Position numbers and translations under genes: made by a program. This document shows positions 35,340 through 42,245 of a stretch of 48,257 nucleotides of DNA, piece by piece. How positions within the stretch are numbered: the first letter of the stretch is position 1; the number at the start of each line of letters is the position of its first letter. The notes below the pieces were generated by a model. That model did not search any database, was not told the DNA's origin, and saw nothing but the letters and a program-made list of their open reading frames with translations. Source of the DNA: Psychromicrobium xiongbiense (lineage in GTDB: Bacteria > Actinomycetota > Actinomycetes > Actinomycetales > Micrococcaceae); the NCBI RefSeq assembly GCF_030271165.1, contig NZ_JASSZH010000043.1, positions 1 to 48,257 on the forward strand. The letters are read 5' to 3'.

Positions 35340-35444
35340 GGCATCCCAACTGTGCAACTATTGCCACCCAGTGCGTTACGCGATGGACCCGCTGTGGCGA
35401 CGGAGTCGACACTGTGGGGCCGTAACGCACGTTGGGGGGGTGCC
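35340..35444. repeat. Nested inverted repeats between bS22 and the HAD gene
   Basis: The inner arms GTGCGTTACG (35371-35380) and CGTAACGCAC (35421-35430) are a perfect 10-bp inverted repeat 40 bp apart. Flanking them, GGCATCCCAAC (35340-35350) and GTTGGGGGGGTGCC (35431-35444) are also complementary with gaps. It lies beyond the bS22 terminator and close to the 3' end of the convergent HAD gene. Confidence 0.6.
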
Positions 35445-35464
35445 ACGCCAGGTGGAAGATGCGC

Positions 35465-36286
35465 TCAGCGTCTGCGCAGGCGGCTGAATCCGCGCCAGAG
35501 GCCGTACACGGCACCGGCGCCGGTGGCCAGGCGCAGGCCGAGCGTGGCAGCACGTCGTCCGGAGCGGAAGTCGTAAATCGGCCAGTTGTTGGCCTTCGCG
35601 TGATGGCGCAATTTCGCATCCGGGTTAATGGCGACCGGATGCCCTACCAGGGAGAGCAGCGGGATGTCGTTGTGCGAGTCGCTGTAGGCCCAGCAGCGGT
35701 CCAGATCCAGGCTCTGTTCCTGAGCTAGTTCCCGTACGGCGGTGGCCTTGGCCTGGCCGTGCAGGATCTCGCCGACCAGTTCGCCGGTGTAGTAACCGTC
35801 CTTGATTTCGCCCACGGTGCCCAGCGCCCCGGTCAGACGCAGCCGGGAAGCGATGACCCGCGCCACCTCCACGGGAGTGGCAGTCACCAGCCAGACCTTG
35901 CGACCCGCACGAAGATGCTGTTCAGCCAGAGCTCTTGCCCCGGGCCAGATTTTGGAGGCGATCATCTCGTCATAGACTTCTTCACCCACCGTGGCAACGA
36001 AATCCGTGTGGATGCCCCGGGCCAGGGACAGTGCAGAGTTCTGGACCGAACGAACATCATCCATGTCTTCACCGCGGATGATGAACTTGGCCTGCTTCCA
36101 GGCGAAACCCGCAGCCTGACGCAAAGTGAACGCTTTTTTTTGATACATCTTGCGTGCCACATGGAACAGGCTGGCCCCACGCATCAGGGTGTTGTCAACG
36201 TCGAAGAACGCCGCCTCGTGGGAAATGCCGGCAGTGACAGAAGTGGCCGGGGAGTTCTCGGCACGATGCGTTTGGGCTGCGGGCAT
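35465..36286 (-). CDS. HAD-IB family phosphatase (SerB-like)
   Basis: A 273-residue HAD phosphatase with motif I AFFDVDNTLMRGAS (nucleophile Asp), motif II LVTATP, and motif IV AYSDSHNDIPLLSLVGHP. The subfamily IB cap region is long and basic (KMYQKKAFTLRQAAGFAWKQAKF). The C-terminus is Arg-rich (LWRGFSRLRRR) and may touch membranes. Homologues in actinobacteria are often annotated serB1, but substrates are unproven. ATG 36286 is supported by a minus-strand -10 box (TAAACT, 36293-36298) exactly six bases upstream, so the mRNA is probably leaderless. Confidence 0.9.
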   Translation of the reverse strand: MPAAQTHRAENSPATSVTAGISHEAAFFDVDNTLMRGASLFHVARKMYQKKAFTLRQAAGFAWKQAKFIIRGEDMDDVRSVQNSALSLARGIHTDFVATVGEEVYDEMIASKIWPGARALAEQHLRAGRKVWLVTATPVEVARVIASRLRLTGALGTVGEIKDGYYTGELVGEILHGQAKATAVRELAQEQSLDLDRCWAYSDSHNDIPLLSLVGHPVAINPDAKLRHHAKANNWPIYDFRSGRRAATLGLRLATGAGAVYGLWRGFSRLRRR

Positions 36287-36292
36287 GCTTTG

Positions 36293-36298
36293 AGTTTA
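36293..36298 (-). promoter_or_regulatory. -10 box TAAACT for a leaderless HAD-gene transcript
   Basis: TAAACT on the minus strand ends six bases before ATG 36286. Confidence 0.6.
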
Positions 36299-36373
36299 GT
36301 CAGCTGCGACCCATGCTGGTGGATTCGCCGATGTCAGGCGGGTTCCGAAATTCCGCACGGCCGAAAGCGGGCA

Positions 36374-36379
36374 TAGGCT
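36374..36379 (+). promoter_or_regulatory. -10 box TAGGCT for a leaderless glutaredoxin-rex transcript
   Basis: TAGGCT ends exactly six bases before GTG 36386. The GGAG in between is too close to the start codon to act as a ribosome site. Confidence 0.55.
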
Positions 36380-36385
36380 GGAGAT

Positions 36386-36679
36386 GTGAAAAACGTCCCG
36401 CTTGTTCTTGTCGTGAAGCCTGAGTGCTCCCTCTGTCTGGAGGCTCGCGCAGTGGTTGAGGCGGCCGCTCAGAAGCACGGGCTGGACTATGCGGAGCGCA
36501 GCATCGCCGAAGATCCCGCACTGGCTGCACAGTTTGCCGAAGAGGTGCCTGTCCTGCTGCTGGACGGAGTGCAGCGTGACTTCTGGCGGATCGACCCGCA
36601 GCGTCTGGATCGCCTGCTGACTCAAAGGGCCGCCGAGCGGGCGGGCCAGCAGGCCCAAGCAGTGGAGGCTCAGTCATGA
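36386..36679 (+). CDS. Glutaredoxin-like protein (DUF836 type)
   Basis: A 97-residue thioredoxin-fold protein: PLVLVVKPECSLCLEARAVVE with a CxxC (CSLC), then EEVPVLLLDGVQRDFWRIDPQRLDRLL with the cis-Pro before VLLLDG. It is likely a thiol oxidoreductase. It overlaps rex by ATGA, linking redox chemistry and redox sensing. The start is GTG 36386, supported by the -10 box six bases upstream. Confidence 0.88.
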   Translation: MKNVPLVLVVKPECSLCLEARAVVEAAAQKHGLDYAERSIAEDPALAAQFAEEVPVLLLDGVQRDFWRIDPQRLDRLLTQRAAERAGQQAQAVEAQS

Positions 36680-37395
36680 CCACCGAGCGCCATCTGCGTC
36701 TGGGGGGCAAACCGCAGCCGATCACTATGCCGGCTGAAGGTGATGGTGAGGCACGGATCATCCCGGCTGCCGCCGTCGCGCGCCTCGCTGTGTATCTGCG
36801 AGTGCTCCATGACGTCCTGGCCGACGGCGAGGAACGGATTTCCTCGGAGGAACTGGCGGAAGCCTCCGGGGCAAGCTCGACGAACGTCCGTAAAGACCTG
36901 TCCTACCTCGGATCGCATGGCACCAGGGGGGTGGGCTATGAAGTCCTTCCGCTGAGCCGCCGCCTGGAAACCGCACTGGGACTCACTCAGGAATGGCGAG
37001 TGGCCATCGTCGGTGCCGGTAACCTGGGCCGGGCGCTGGCGCGCTACCACGGCTTCCAGTCCCGGGGTTTTGAGCTGGTGGCGTTGCTGGATTCGGATCA
37101 GCTGGTGGTAGGGCAGGAGGTCGGTTGGCTCAGGGTGGCCGATTCCCGCAATCTGGAGGCCGTTCTGCGCCGGGCCCGGGTGAATATGGCGGTGCTGGCT
37201 CTGCCTGCCAGCGCAGCCCAGGATGTCTGTGACCGGGTGGTGAGCGCGGGAGTGCGGAGCATTCTGAACTTTGCGCCGATTCACCTGCAGGTGCCGGATG
37301 AGGTGCATGTCCGCAAGGTGGATATGGCCACGGAGCTGCAGATTCTGGCGTATCACTCGCAGCGCCCACCCGAGGCCGGTGCGAGCAGCGCCTAA
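36676..37395 (+). CDS. rex: Redox-sensing transcriptional repressor Rex
   Basis: A 239-residue repressor that senses the NADH/NAD+ ratio. The N-terminal winged helix has RISSEELAEASGASSTNVRKDLSYLGSHGTRGVGYEV. The Rossmann domain starts VAIVGAGNLGRALARY (about residue 112). Near the C-terminus are SILNFAPIHLQVP and DMATELQIL for domain swapping. It is coupled to the glutaredoxin-like gene. Its stop overlaps the stop of the convergent membrane protein gene within CTAA (37392-37395). Confidence 0.95.
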   Translation: MTTERHLRLGGKPQPITMPAEGDGEARIIPAAAVARLAVYLRVLHDVLADGEERISSEELAEASGASSTNVRKDLSYLGSHGTRGVGYEVLPLSRRLETALGLTQEWRVAIVGAGNLGRALARYHGFQSRGFELVALLDSDQLVVGQEVGWLRVADSRNLEAVLRRARVNMAVLALPASAAQDVCDRVVSAGVRSILNFAPIHLQVPDEVHVRKVDMATELQILAYHSQRPPEAGASSA

Positions 37396-38033
37396 CGGCG
37401 GAAGTAACCCCGTGCAGCCGGAAGCCAGCAGCACACGATGCCGATGGCGCCCAGCCCGACCTGCAGGATCGCCAGAACGTTCGGCACCACGATCAGAAGC
37501 AGGGAAACCACCGCGAAAATGGTGCCCAGCATGCGAGCCCAGCCGCGTCCGCTGCGCACCTTGAAGGCCACCAGCGCGTAAAGGCCGGCCAGTACGACGT
37601 TGAGACCCATCCCGAGATAGATGGCCGCCGTCAGCTCGGTGTCACTGATCGGGCCGAAGCCCGCCACCATCTGCTGGAGCGCCTGCCGGTACTGCGGATC
37701 GTTGAGGATGGGCAGCGCGGCGATGAGCGAAATCAGCTGAAGTACCCCTGCCGCCAGGATCAGGACAAAGGCGCGGTTGACCAGGGCGGGCCGGGCGCTG
37801 CCGGGGGCCGCCTGGCTCAGCATCCCGGACGACGACGGCGTGCCCAGGGAGTGCTGCCCCGTTGCGGCTGGCTGGGTGGGCGGCTGGTAGCCGGGAGGAG
37901 CGTACTGCCCGTAGCGGGGAAGGCCCGGAGCGATCTCTTCGTAGTGCCCCGGAACGCGAGGGGCAGCAGGGGAGGGGCTCTGCGGGTCCGGGGTTCCTGG
38001 TCCTGGTCCTGGCTCCGGGGCGGGGTTGCTCAT
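37392..38033 (-). CDS. Small tetra-spanning membrane protein with Pro-rich N-terminus
   Basis: A 213-residue protein from ATG 38033 with AAGGAG five bases upstream. Residues 1-80 are Pro/Gly-rich (PAPEPGPGPGTPDPQ, GYQPPTQP). Four hydrophobic helices follow (FVLILAAGVLQLISLIAALPIL, AIYLGMGLNVVLAGLYALVAF, MLGTIFAVVSLLLIVVPNVLAIL, GAIGIVCCWLP). No enzymatic motif is seen. Such proteins are common and uncharacterised in Arthrobacter-like genomes. It may be co-directional but not co-transcribed with the similar protein upstream, because a hairpin lies between them. Confidence 0.8.
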   Translation of the reverse strand: MSNPAPEPGPGPGTPDPQSPSPAAPRVPGHYEEIAPGLPRYGQYAPPGYQPPTQPAATGQHSLGTPSSSGMLSQAAPGSARPALVNRAFVLILAAGVLQLISLIAALPILNDPQYRQALQQMVAGFGPISDTELTAAIYLGMGLNVVLAGLYALVAFKVRSGRGWARMLGTIFAVVSLLLIVVPNVLAILQVGLGAIGIVCCWLPAARGYFRR

Positions 38034-38211
38034 ACTGCTCCTTGACGGTGGCTCTGCGCGCACGGGAGGTCCCTTGGTGGGGTTTCTCGGGGCACGTCAG
38101 TGGGGTTTCTTCCAGCCTACCGGTCGGTTCTGGCCGGTCTTGTTCTGGCTGGTCCGCTCTGGGTGGGGCTGCCCGCTTCTGGCTGGTGAGAGGCGCCCGG
38201 GCCGGGAAACG

Positions 38212-38248
38212 GCATCGGCGGCCATCCGGGTGGGATGACCGCCGATGC
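38212..38248 (-). terminator. Terminator-like hairpin between two membrane-protein genes
   Basis: The 16-base arms 38212-38227 and 38233-38248 pair fully in the minus-strand RNA with one G-U wobble, over a 5-base loop. Only a short U run (CGUUU) follows. It lies 46 bp after the stop of the upstream gene (38295). Confidence 0.75.
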
Positions 38249-38294
38249 ACGGGCGATGGATTCAGGCTGTCTCTACTGCCGACCCAGGGCCGGG

Positions 38295-39071
38295 TTACTG
38301 ACCCGCTCCGGGACCGGGGTACTGGCCGGGCTGGCCTTCTGCGCCAGGTGCCGTCGGTGGCTGGTAACCCTGCTGCGGCGGGGTATAGCCCGGAGCCTGG
38401 TAGCCGGGCTGCTGAGCGCCGGGCTGATACCCGGGGGCGTACCCGGGTGCTGGTGTCTGGTTGGCCGGAACATAGGGCACTCCAGCCTTCTGGGCGTTGA
38501 ACCAGTTGGTGGATTCCGGCAGCCAGAGGAAGACGGCGGCGATTACCGTGAGCCATCCGGTGAACGCGCCGAAGAACCCGAGAATGAACGTGACGCCGGA
38601 GAGGATAGTCAGCGCCAGACGAGGCCATTGGAGGCCTTCTTTGAGCTTCAGTACGGTGATCACGATGGCTACGATGATCGCCAGAGAAATCACGGAGACC
38701 ACGATGCCGCGAATGCCGTCGGCGATCCAGTAGCGGCCCAGTCCCAGGGTGATGAAGGAAAAAATGAGCCCTGGGATAGTGGTCAGCAGCCACAGCAACG
38801 CTGATGCCAGGTAAATCCAGTAGGAAATCGTCAGGAGTTGAGGCAGTGGCTTGGAGCTGAAGATGCCGGAGAAACCACCCTTGGGCATCACGTCGTTGAA
38901 GTTCTTGGGTATGTCGGTCGGCATTTCGAAGCCGGCTCCGGCCTGCGGAGGAGGCGGGGCCTGCTGGTACTGTGGCGCACCCTGAGGTGCGGACGCCTGA
39001 TACGGCGGCACGCCCCCAGACTGCTGGGGATCGGGTTGCCCCGGGGTCGGGTTTTCAGGCGTGGTAGTCAT
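38295..39071 (-). CDS. Membrane protein with Gln/Pro-rich termini
   Basis: A 258-residue protein. Residues 1-50 are Pro/Gln-rich (PQYQQAPPPPQAG). Then come FEMPTDIPKNFNDVMPKGGFSGIFSSKPLPQLLTISYWIY and about four hydrophobic helices to residue ~185. A repeat-rich tail follows (APGYAPGYQPGAQQPGYQAPGYTPPQQGYQPP). The plan resembles that of the neighbouring 213-residue protein but with the low-complexity part at both ends. No function is recognisable; the tail suggests phase-separating or envelope-interacting behaviour, which is speculation. Confidence 0.8.
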   Translation of the reverse strand: MTTTPENPTPGQPDPQQSGGVPPYQASAPQGAPQYQQAPPPPQAGAGFEMPTDIPKNFNDVMPKGGFSGIFSSKPLPQLLTISYWIYLASALLWLLTTIPGLIFSFITLGLGRYWIADGIRGIVVSVISLAIIVAIVITVLKLKEGLQWPRLALTILSGVTFILGFFGAFTGWLTVIAAVFLWLPESTNWFNAQKAGVPYVPANQTPAPGYAPGYQPGAQQPGYQAPGYTPPQQGYQPPTAPGAEGQPGQYPGPGAGQ

Positions 39072-39135
39072 AGCACAAACTTTAGGCCCAAGCGATGGAC
39101 TTGGAAAGAGGTTTGCTCCTGCGCGGACCCCCCAC

Positions 39136-39177
39136 TTTGACCCAACTGAGTCGCAGAGCTCTGCGACTCAGTTGGGT
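39136..39177. repeat. 42-bp perfect palindrome with no loop
   Basis: TGACCCAACTGAGTCGCAGAG (39136-39156) is followed directly by its exact reverse complement (39157-39177). It lies in the 131-bp gap after the YceI gene (minus strand). It may serve as a terminator, but it has no T run and no loop. It resembles a dispersed palindromic element or a strong operator. Confidence 0.9.
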
Positions 39178-39202
39178 CAGCGGGGAATCAGTGAGGAAGG
39201 AA

Positions 39203-39757
39203 TTACTGTGCGGGGGTGAACTGCGCGTCGATCGAGATGACGACCTTATCGCTGACCAGAACGCCACCGGCCTCGAGGGCCGCATTCCAGGTCAGGCCGA
39301 AGTCCTTACGGCTGATGGTCGCCTCGGCACTGAAACCGGCCTTGGTGTTGCCGAAGGGATCCACGGCCACGCCTTCGAACTCCACCTCGAAGGTGACGGG
39401 GTGAGTGATGCCATGGATGGTCAGGTCACCCGCGAGGTCATAGGTTTCGCCCTGGCCGACGAGGCCGGTGGAGACGAAGGTCAGCTCCGGGAACTGCTCG
39501 ACGTCGAAGAAGTCCGCGCTGCGCACGTGGGCATTGCGGTCAGGGTTGCCGGTCTCAACGCTGGCAGCCTGGATAGTGGCCTGAACCGAGGAGCCAGAGA
39601 GGCTCTCGCCCACGACGGCGGTGGCGGCCACATCGGCGAAGGTTCCGCGGGCCTTGGAGATGCCTGCGTGACGGACGGTGAAGCTCACCACACTGTGTGC
39701 GGGATCCAGGTTCCAGGTGCCAGTGGTCAGACCTGCGGGAATGGTGTCGATGCTCAT
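39203..39757 (-). CDS. YceI family protein
   Basis: A 184-residue lipocalin-like beta-barrel: TTGTWNLDPAHSVVSFTVRHAGISKARGTF at the start, then VETGNPDRNAHVRSADFFDVEQFPELTFVST, LTIHGITHPVTFEVEF and ATISRKDFGLTWN. YceI proteins bind isoprenoids such as polyprenyl quinones. No signal peptide is seen, as is usual for the actinobacterial type. ATG 39757 has AAGGAGAT upstream; a longer in-frame start at 39919 would overlap the divergent gene. Monocistronic by its flanks. Confidence 0.94.
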   Translation of the reverse strand: MSIDTIPAGLTTGTWNLDPAHSVVSFTVRHAGISKARGTFADVAATAVVGESLSGSSVQATIQAASVETGNPDRNAHVRSADFFDVEQFPELTFVSTGLVGQGETYDLAGDLTIHGITHPVTFEVEFEGVAVDPFGNTKAGFSAEATISRKDFGLTWNAALEAGGVLVSDKVVISIDAQFTPAQ

Positions 39758-39906
39758 GAGATCTCCTTGAAAATGGTGTCCATCCGGAAGCGTTCCTTCC
39801 GTTCGTTGAGTAAGAAGCATGCAAACACATCTTTTATTCCTGTGAAGATTTTCCAGGCTTCCCAGACCGTTCCCGGGCGTACAGCCGCGCCTGAGATACT
39901 GGGACC

Positions 39907-40599
39907 ATGGCTCTTGCAACCGTCCACCTGCTCCGCCACGGAGAGGTCTACAACCCTGAAGGTGTGCTCTACGGCAGATTGCCGGAATACCACCTCTCTG
40001 ACCGGGGGACGGCGATGGCGGCCCTCGCCGCGGAGTTCTTCCAGCGCCGCCGGGACGGTCAGGACGGTGCAGAGGGGAAGCTCGGCGTCAAGCGGCCCTT
40101 CGTCTATCTGGCGGCCTCGCCGCTGGTCCGGGCTCAGGAGACCGCTGCCGCCACGGCCATGGCACTAGGCCTCGGGTTGGAGACCGATTCGCGTCTGATC
40201 GAAGCCGGGAACCGTTTTGAGGGCCTGCGGATGAGTGTCAGGGAACTCCTCAAGCCCCGCAATGCCCGGTGGCTCTACAACCCACTCCGACCGTCCTGGG
40301 GTGAGCCCTACGCTGAGCAGGTGCTGAGAATGCGCGCCGCCATCGACCACGCGCGGGCAGAGGCGGTGAGCCGTGGCGGGTCCGGCGCCCAGGCCGTGCT
40401 GGTCAGTCACCAACTACCCATCTGGGTGAGCCGCCTGGCCCTGGAAGGGCGCGCTCTGGCGCATGATCCGCGCAAGCGCGCCTGCTCCCTGGCCTCGGTC
40501 ACCAGTGTGGAGTTCGATGACGACCGGGTGCTCAGAGTCGACTATGCAGAACCAGCCGCGAGCCTGGCTCTGGGGGCGGCGACGACGCCCGGCGCTTGA
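39907..40599 (+). CDS. Histidine phosphatase family protein
   Basis: A 230-residue phosphoglycerate-mutase-like enzyme: VHLLRHGEVYNPEGVLYGRLP (RHG motif with catalytic His), YLAASPLVRAQETAAATA, EAGNRFEG and VLVSHQLPIWV (second His). Homologues lie directly before the TlpA-CcdA-ResB-CcsB genes in many actinobacteria (Rv0525 in M. tuberculosis). ATG 39907 has a GATACT box six bases upstream, so a leaderless mRNA is possible. Substrate unknown. Confidence 0.9.
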   Translation: MALATVHLLRHGEVYNPEGVLYGRLPEYHLSDRGTAMAALAAEFFQRRRDGQDGAEGKLGVKRPFVYLAASPLVRAQETAAATAMALGLGLETDSRLIEAGNRFEGLRMSVRELLKPRNARWLYNPLRPSWGEPYAEQVLRMRAAIDHARAEAVSRGGSGAQAVLVSHQLPIWVSRLALEGRALAHDPRKRACSLASVTSVEFDDDRVLRVDYAEPAASLALGAATTPGA

Positions 40600-40718
40600 G
40601 CGCGCTTCCCGGATGCGCGACAATTGAATTTCGACGTCGTGTAGAACGAATGCTTCAGCACGGCCGAAGGTGGGCACGGGTCCGTGCGAGCCGCCAGGTA
40701 TCAAGGATTGACGACGGG

Positions 40719-41462
40719 ATGGAACGGGTGGGACAGGAACGCGCTGAGGCAGGGAACGTGGGCCGCCGGAGCTTCTTCTCCGTGGCGATCGCAGCAGCCC
40801 TGACTGCACCTCTCGCCCTGGCGGCCTGCGCAGCGCAGGACCCCCTGGCACAACAGGCCAATGCGGGCGACAACAAGAATTACATCGCCGGTGACGGATC
40901 GGTGACCGAGTATGCGCTGGACAAGCGCGGCGAACCGGTCGCCTTTACCGGCCGCCTGATGGATGGCAGCACACTGGACATCGCCACCAAGCGTGGGGGC
41001 GTCGTCGTGCTCAATTTCTGGTATGCCGCCTGCGCCCCCTGTCGCAAAGAGGCCCCGGATCTGGAAGCGCTGCACCGGGAATTCACGGCGCAGGGCGTGC
41101 AGTTCTACGGCGTGAACCTGCGCGACGAGGCGCCGACCGCAGAATCGTTCATGCGCACCTTCTCCACCACGTACCCGAGCTTCCTGGACAAGGATGGCTC
41201 CGTTCTGCTGGCGCTCTCCACCTTTGTGCCGCCCGCAGCGGTGCCTACTACGCTGGTGCTGGACCCGCAGGGTCGGGTCTCGGCCAGGATCCTGGGCCTG
41301 GCAGACAAGAGCACGCTCAAGGCATTGATCAGCTCTGCCGTCACCGGCAAGGCCTCTGGGCTCGGCTCGACCGGTTCGCCCTCGGCCCCGGCATCGGGTG
41401 CACCGGCACCGGGCGCTCCAACGTCCAGCACCCCTGTTCCCAGTTCTCCGGCGGCTCCGTGA
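40719..41462 (+). CDS. TlpA/ResA-like thioredoxin lipoprotein for cytochrome c maturation
   Basis: A 247-residue extracytoplasmic thioredoxin. The N-terminus VGRRSFFSVAIAAALTAPLALAAC holds a twin-arginine pair, a hydrophobic core and a lipobox ending at Cys. The catalytic motif is FWYAACAPCRKEAPDLEAL (CAPC). The cis-Pro region is AAVPTTLVLDPQGRV. A Pro/Ala/Ser-rich tail follows. It would reduce apocytochrome haem-binding cysteines using electrons from CcdA. The start is uncertain: ATG 40719 is used here, but GTG 40758 (GAGG eight bases upstream, giving MGRRSFF) is equally good. GTGA overlap with ccdA. Confidence 0.88.
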   Translation: MERVGQERAEAGNVGRRSFFSVAIAAALTAPLALAACAAQDPLAQQANAGDNKNYIAGDGSVTEYALDKRGEPVAFTGRLMDGSTLDIATKRGGVVVLNFWYAACAPCRKEAPDLEALHREFTAQGVQFYGVNLRDEAPTAESFMRTFSTTYPSFLDKDGSVLLALSTFVPPAAVPTTLVLDPQGRVSARILGLADKSTLKALISSAVTGKASGLGSTGSPSAPASGAPAPGAPTSSTPVPSSPAAP

Positions 41463-42208
41463 ACAACCCTTTCGCCGAAGCCGTCCAGAACGGCTCGCTG
41501 TTGCTTGCCATTCCGGTGGCATTGCTGGCCGGGCTGGTCTCCTTCCTGTCCCCCTGCGTGCTGCCGCTCGTCCCGGGGTACCTGGGCTACGTGACGGGGC
41601 TGACCGGCATCGATCTCGCGAAGCAACGCCGCGGCCGGATGGTGCTGGGCATCACACTGTTCGTTCTCGGTTTCAGTGCGGTCTTTGTGGTGCTGGGTGC
41701 GGCCTTCGGCCTGGTCGGAGCCTGGCTGGCGATCAATTCGGTCTGGCTGACCCGGGTGCTGGGTGTGGTGGTGATTCTGCTCGGCGTGATTTTCCTGGGC
41801 GGGTTCCGGATGTTCCAGGGGCAGGCCAGGATCTCGGCCAGACCCCCGGCGGGTCTGTGGGGGGCGCCATTGCTCGGAGTGACCTTTGGGCTGGGCTGGG
41901 TTCCGTGCATCGGCCCGACGCTGGCTGCGGTGCAGGCGCTCTCTTTCTCTGGTGGTGCCAGCGCGGGCAAGGGTGCGCTGCTGACCTTTGTGTACTGCCT
42001 GGGCCTGGGCGTTCCCTTCCTGCTGATCGCACTGGCGTTCCGGCGCGGGATGGGTGCCCTGCGGTTCTTCCGTCAGCACAAGCTGGCCTTGCAGCGGCTG
42101 GGAGGCAGCATGCTCATCGTGGTGGGCGCGCTCATGGTCTCCGGCGTCTGGAATTTTTTGGTCGCCAGCCTCCAGGGCTGGGTTACCTCGATCACCTTGC
42201 CGATCTAA
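41459..42208 (+). CDS. ccdA: Cytochrome c biogenesis protein CcdA
   Basis: A 249-residue, six-helix membrane protein that passes electrons from cytoplasmic thioredoxin to the outside. The two conserved redox Cys are in VSFLSPCVLPLVPGYLGY and LGWVPCIGPTL. GTG 41459 overlaps the TlpA-like stop. A 37-bp gap separates it from resB, with GGGGAGGGG as ribosome site for resB. Confidence 0.95.
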   Translation: MNNPFAEAVQNGSLLLAIPVALLAGLVSFLSPCVLPLVPGYLGYVTGLTGIDLAKQRRGRMVLGITLFVLGFSAVFVVLGAAFGLVGAWLAINSVWLTRVLGVVVILLGVIFLGGFRMFQGQARISARPPAGLWGAPLLGVTFGLGWVPCIGPTLAAVQALSFSGGASAGKGALLTFVYCLGLGVPFLLIALAFRRGMGALRFFRQHKLALQRLGGSMLIVVGALMVSGVWNFLVASLQGWVTSITLPI

Positions 42209-42245
42209 CGAGCTATCTGATGACTGAGTCAGGGGAGGGGCGCGC

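Noticed and set aside
39136..39177. Terminal inverted repeat of a transposon
   Set aside because: The two arms are directly adjacent with nothing between, and no transposase or target duplication is visible nearby.
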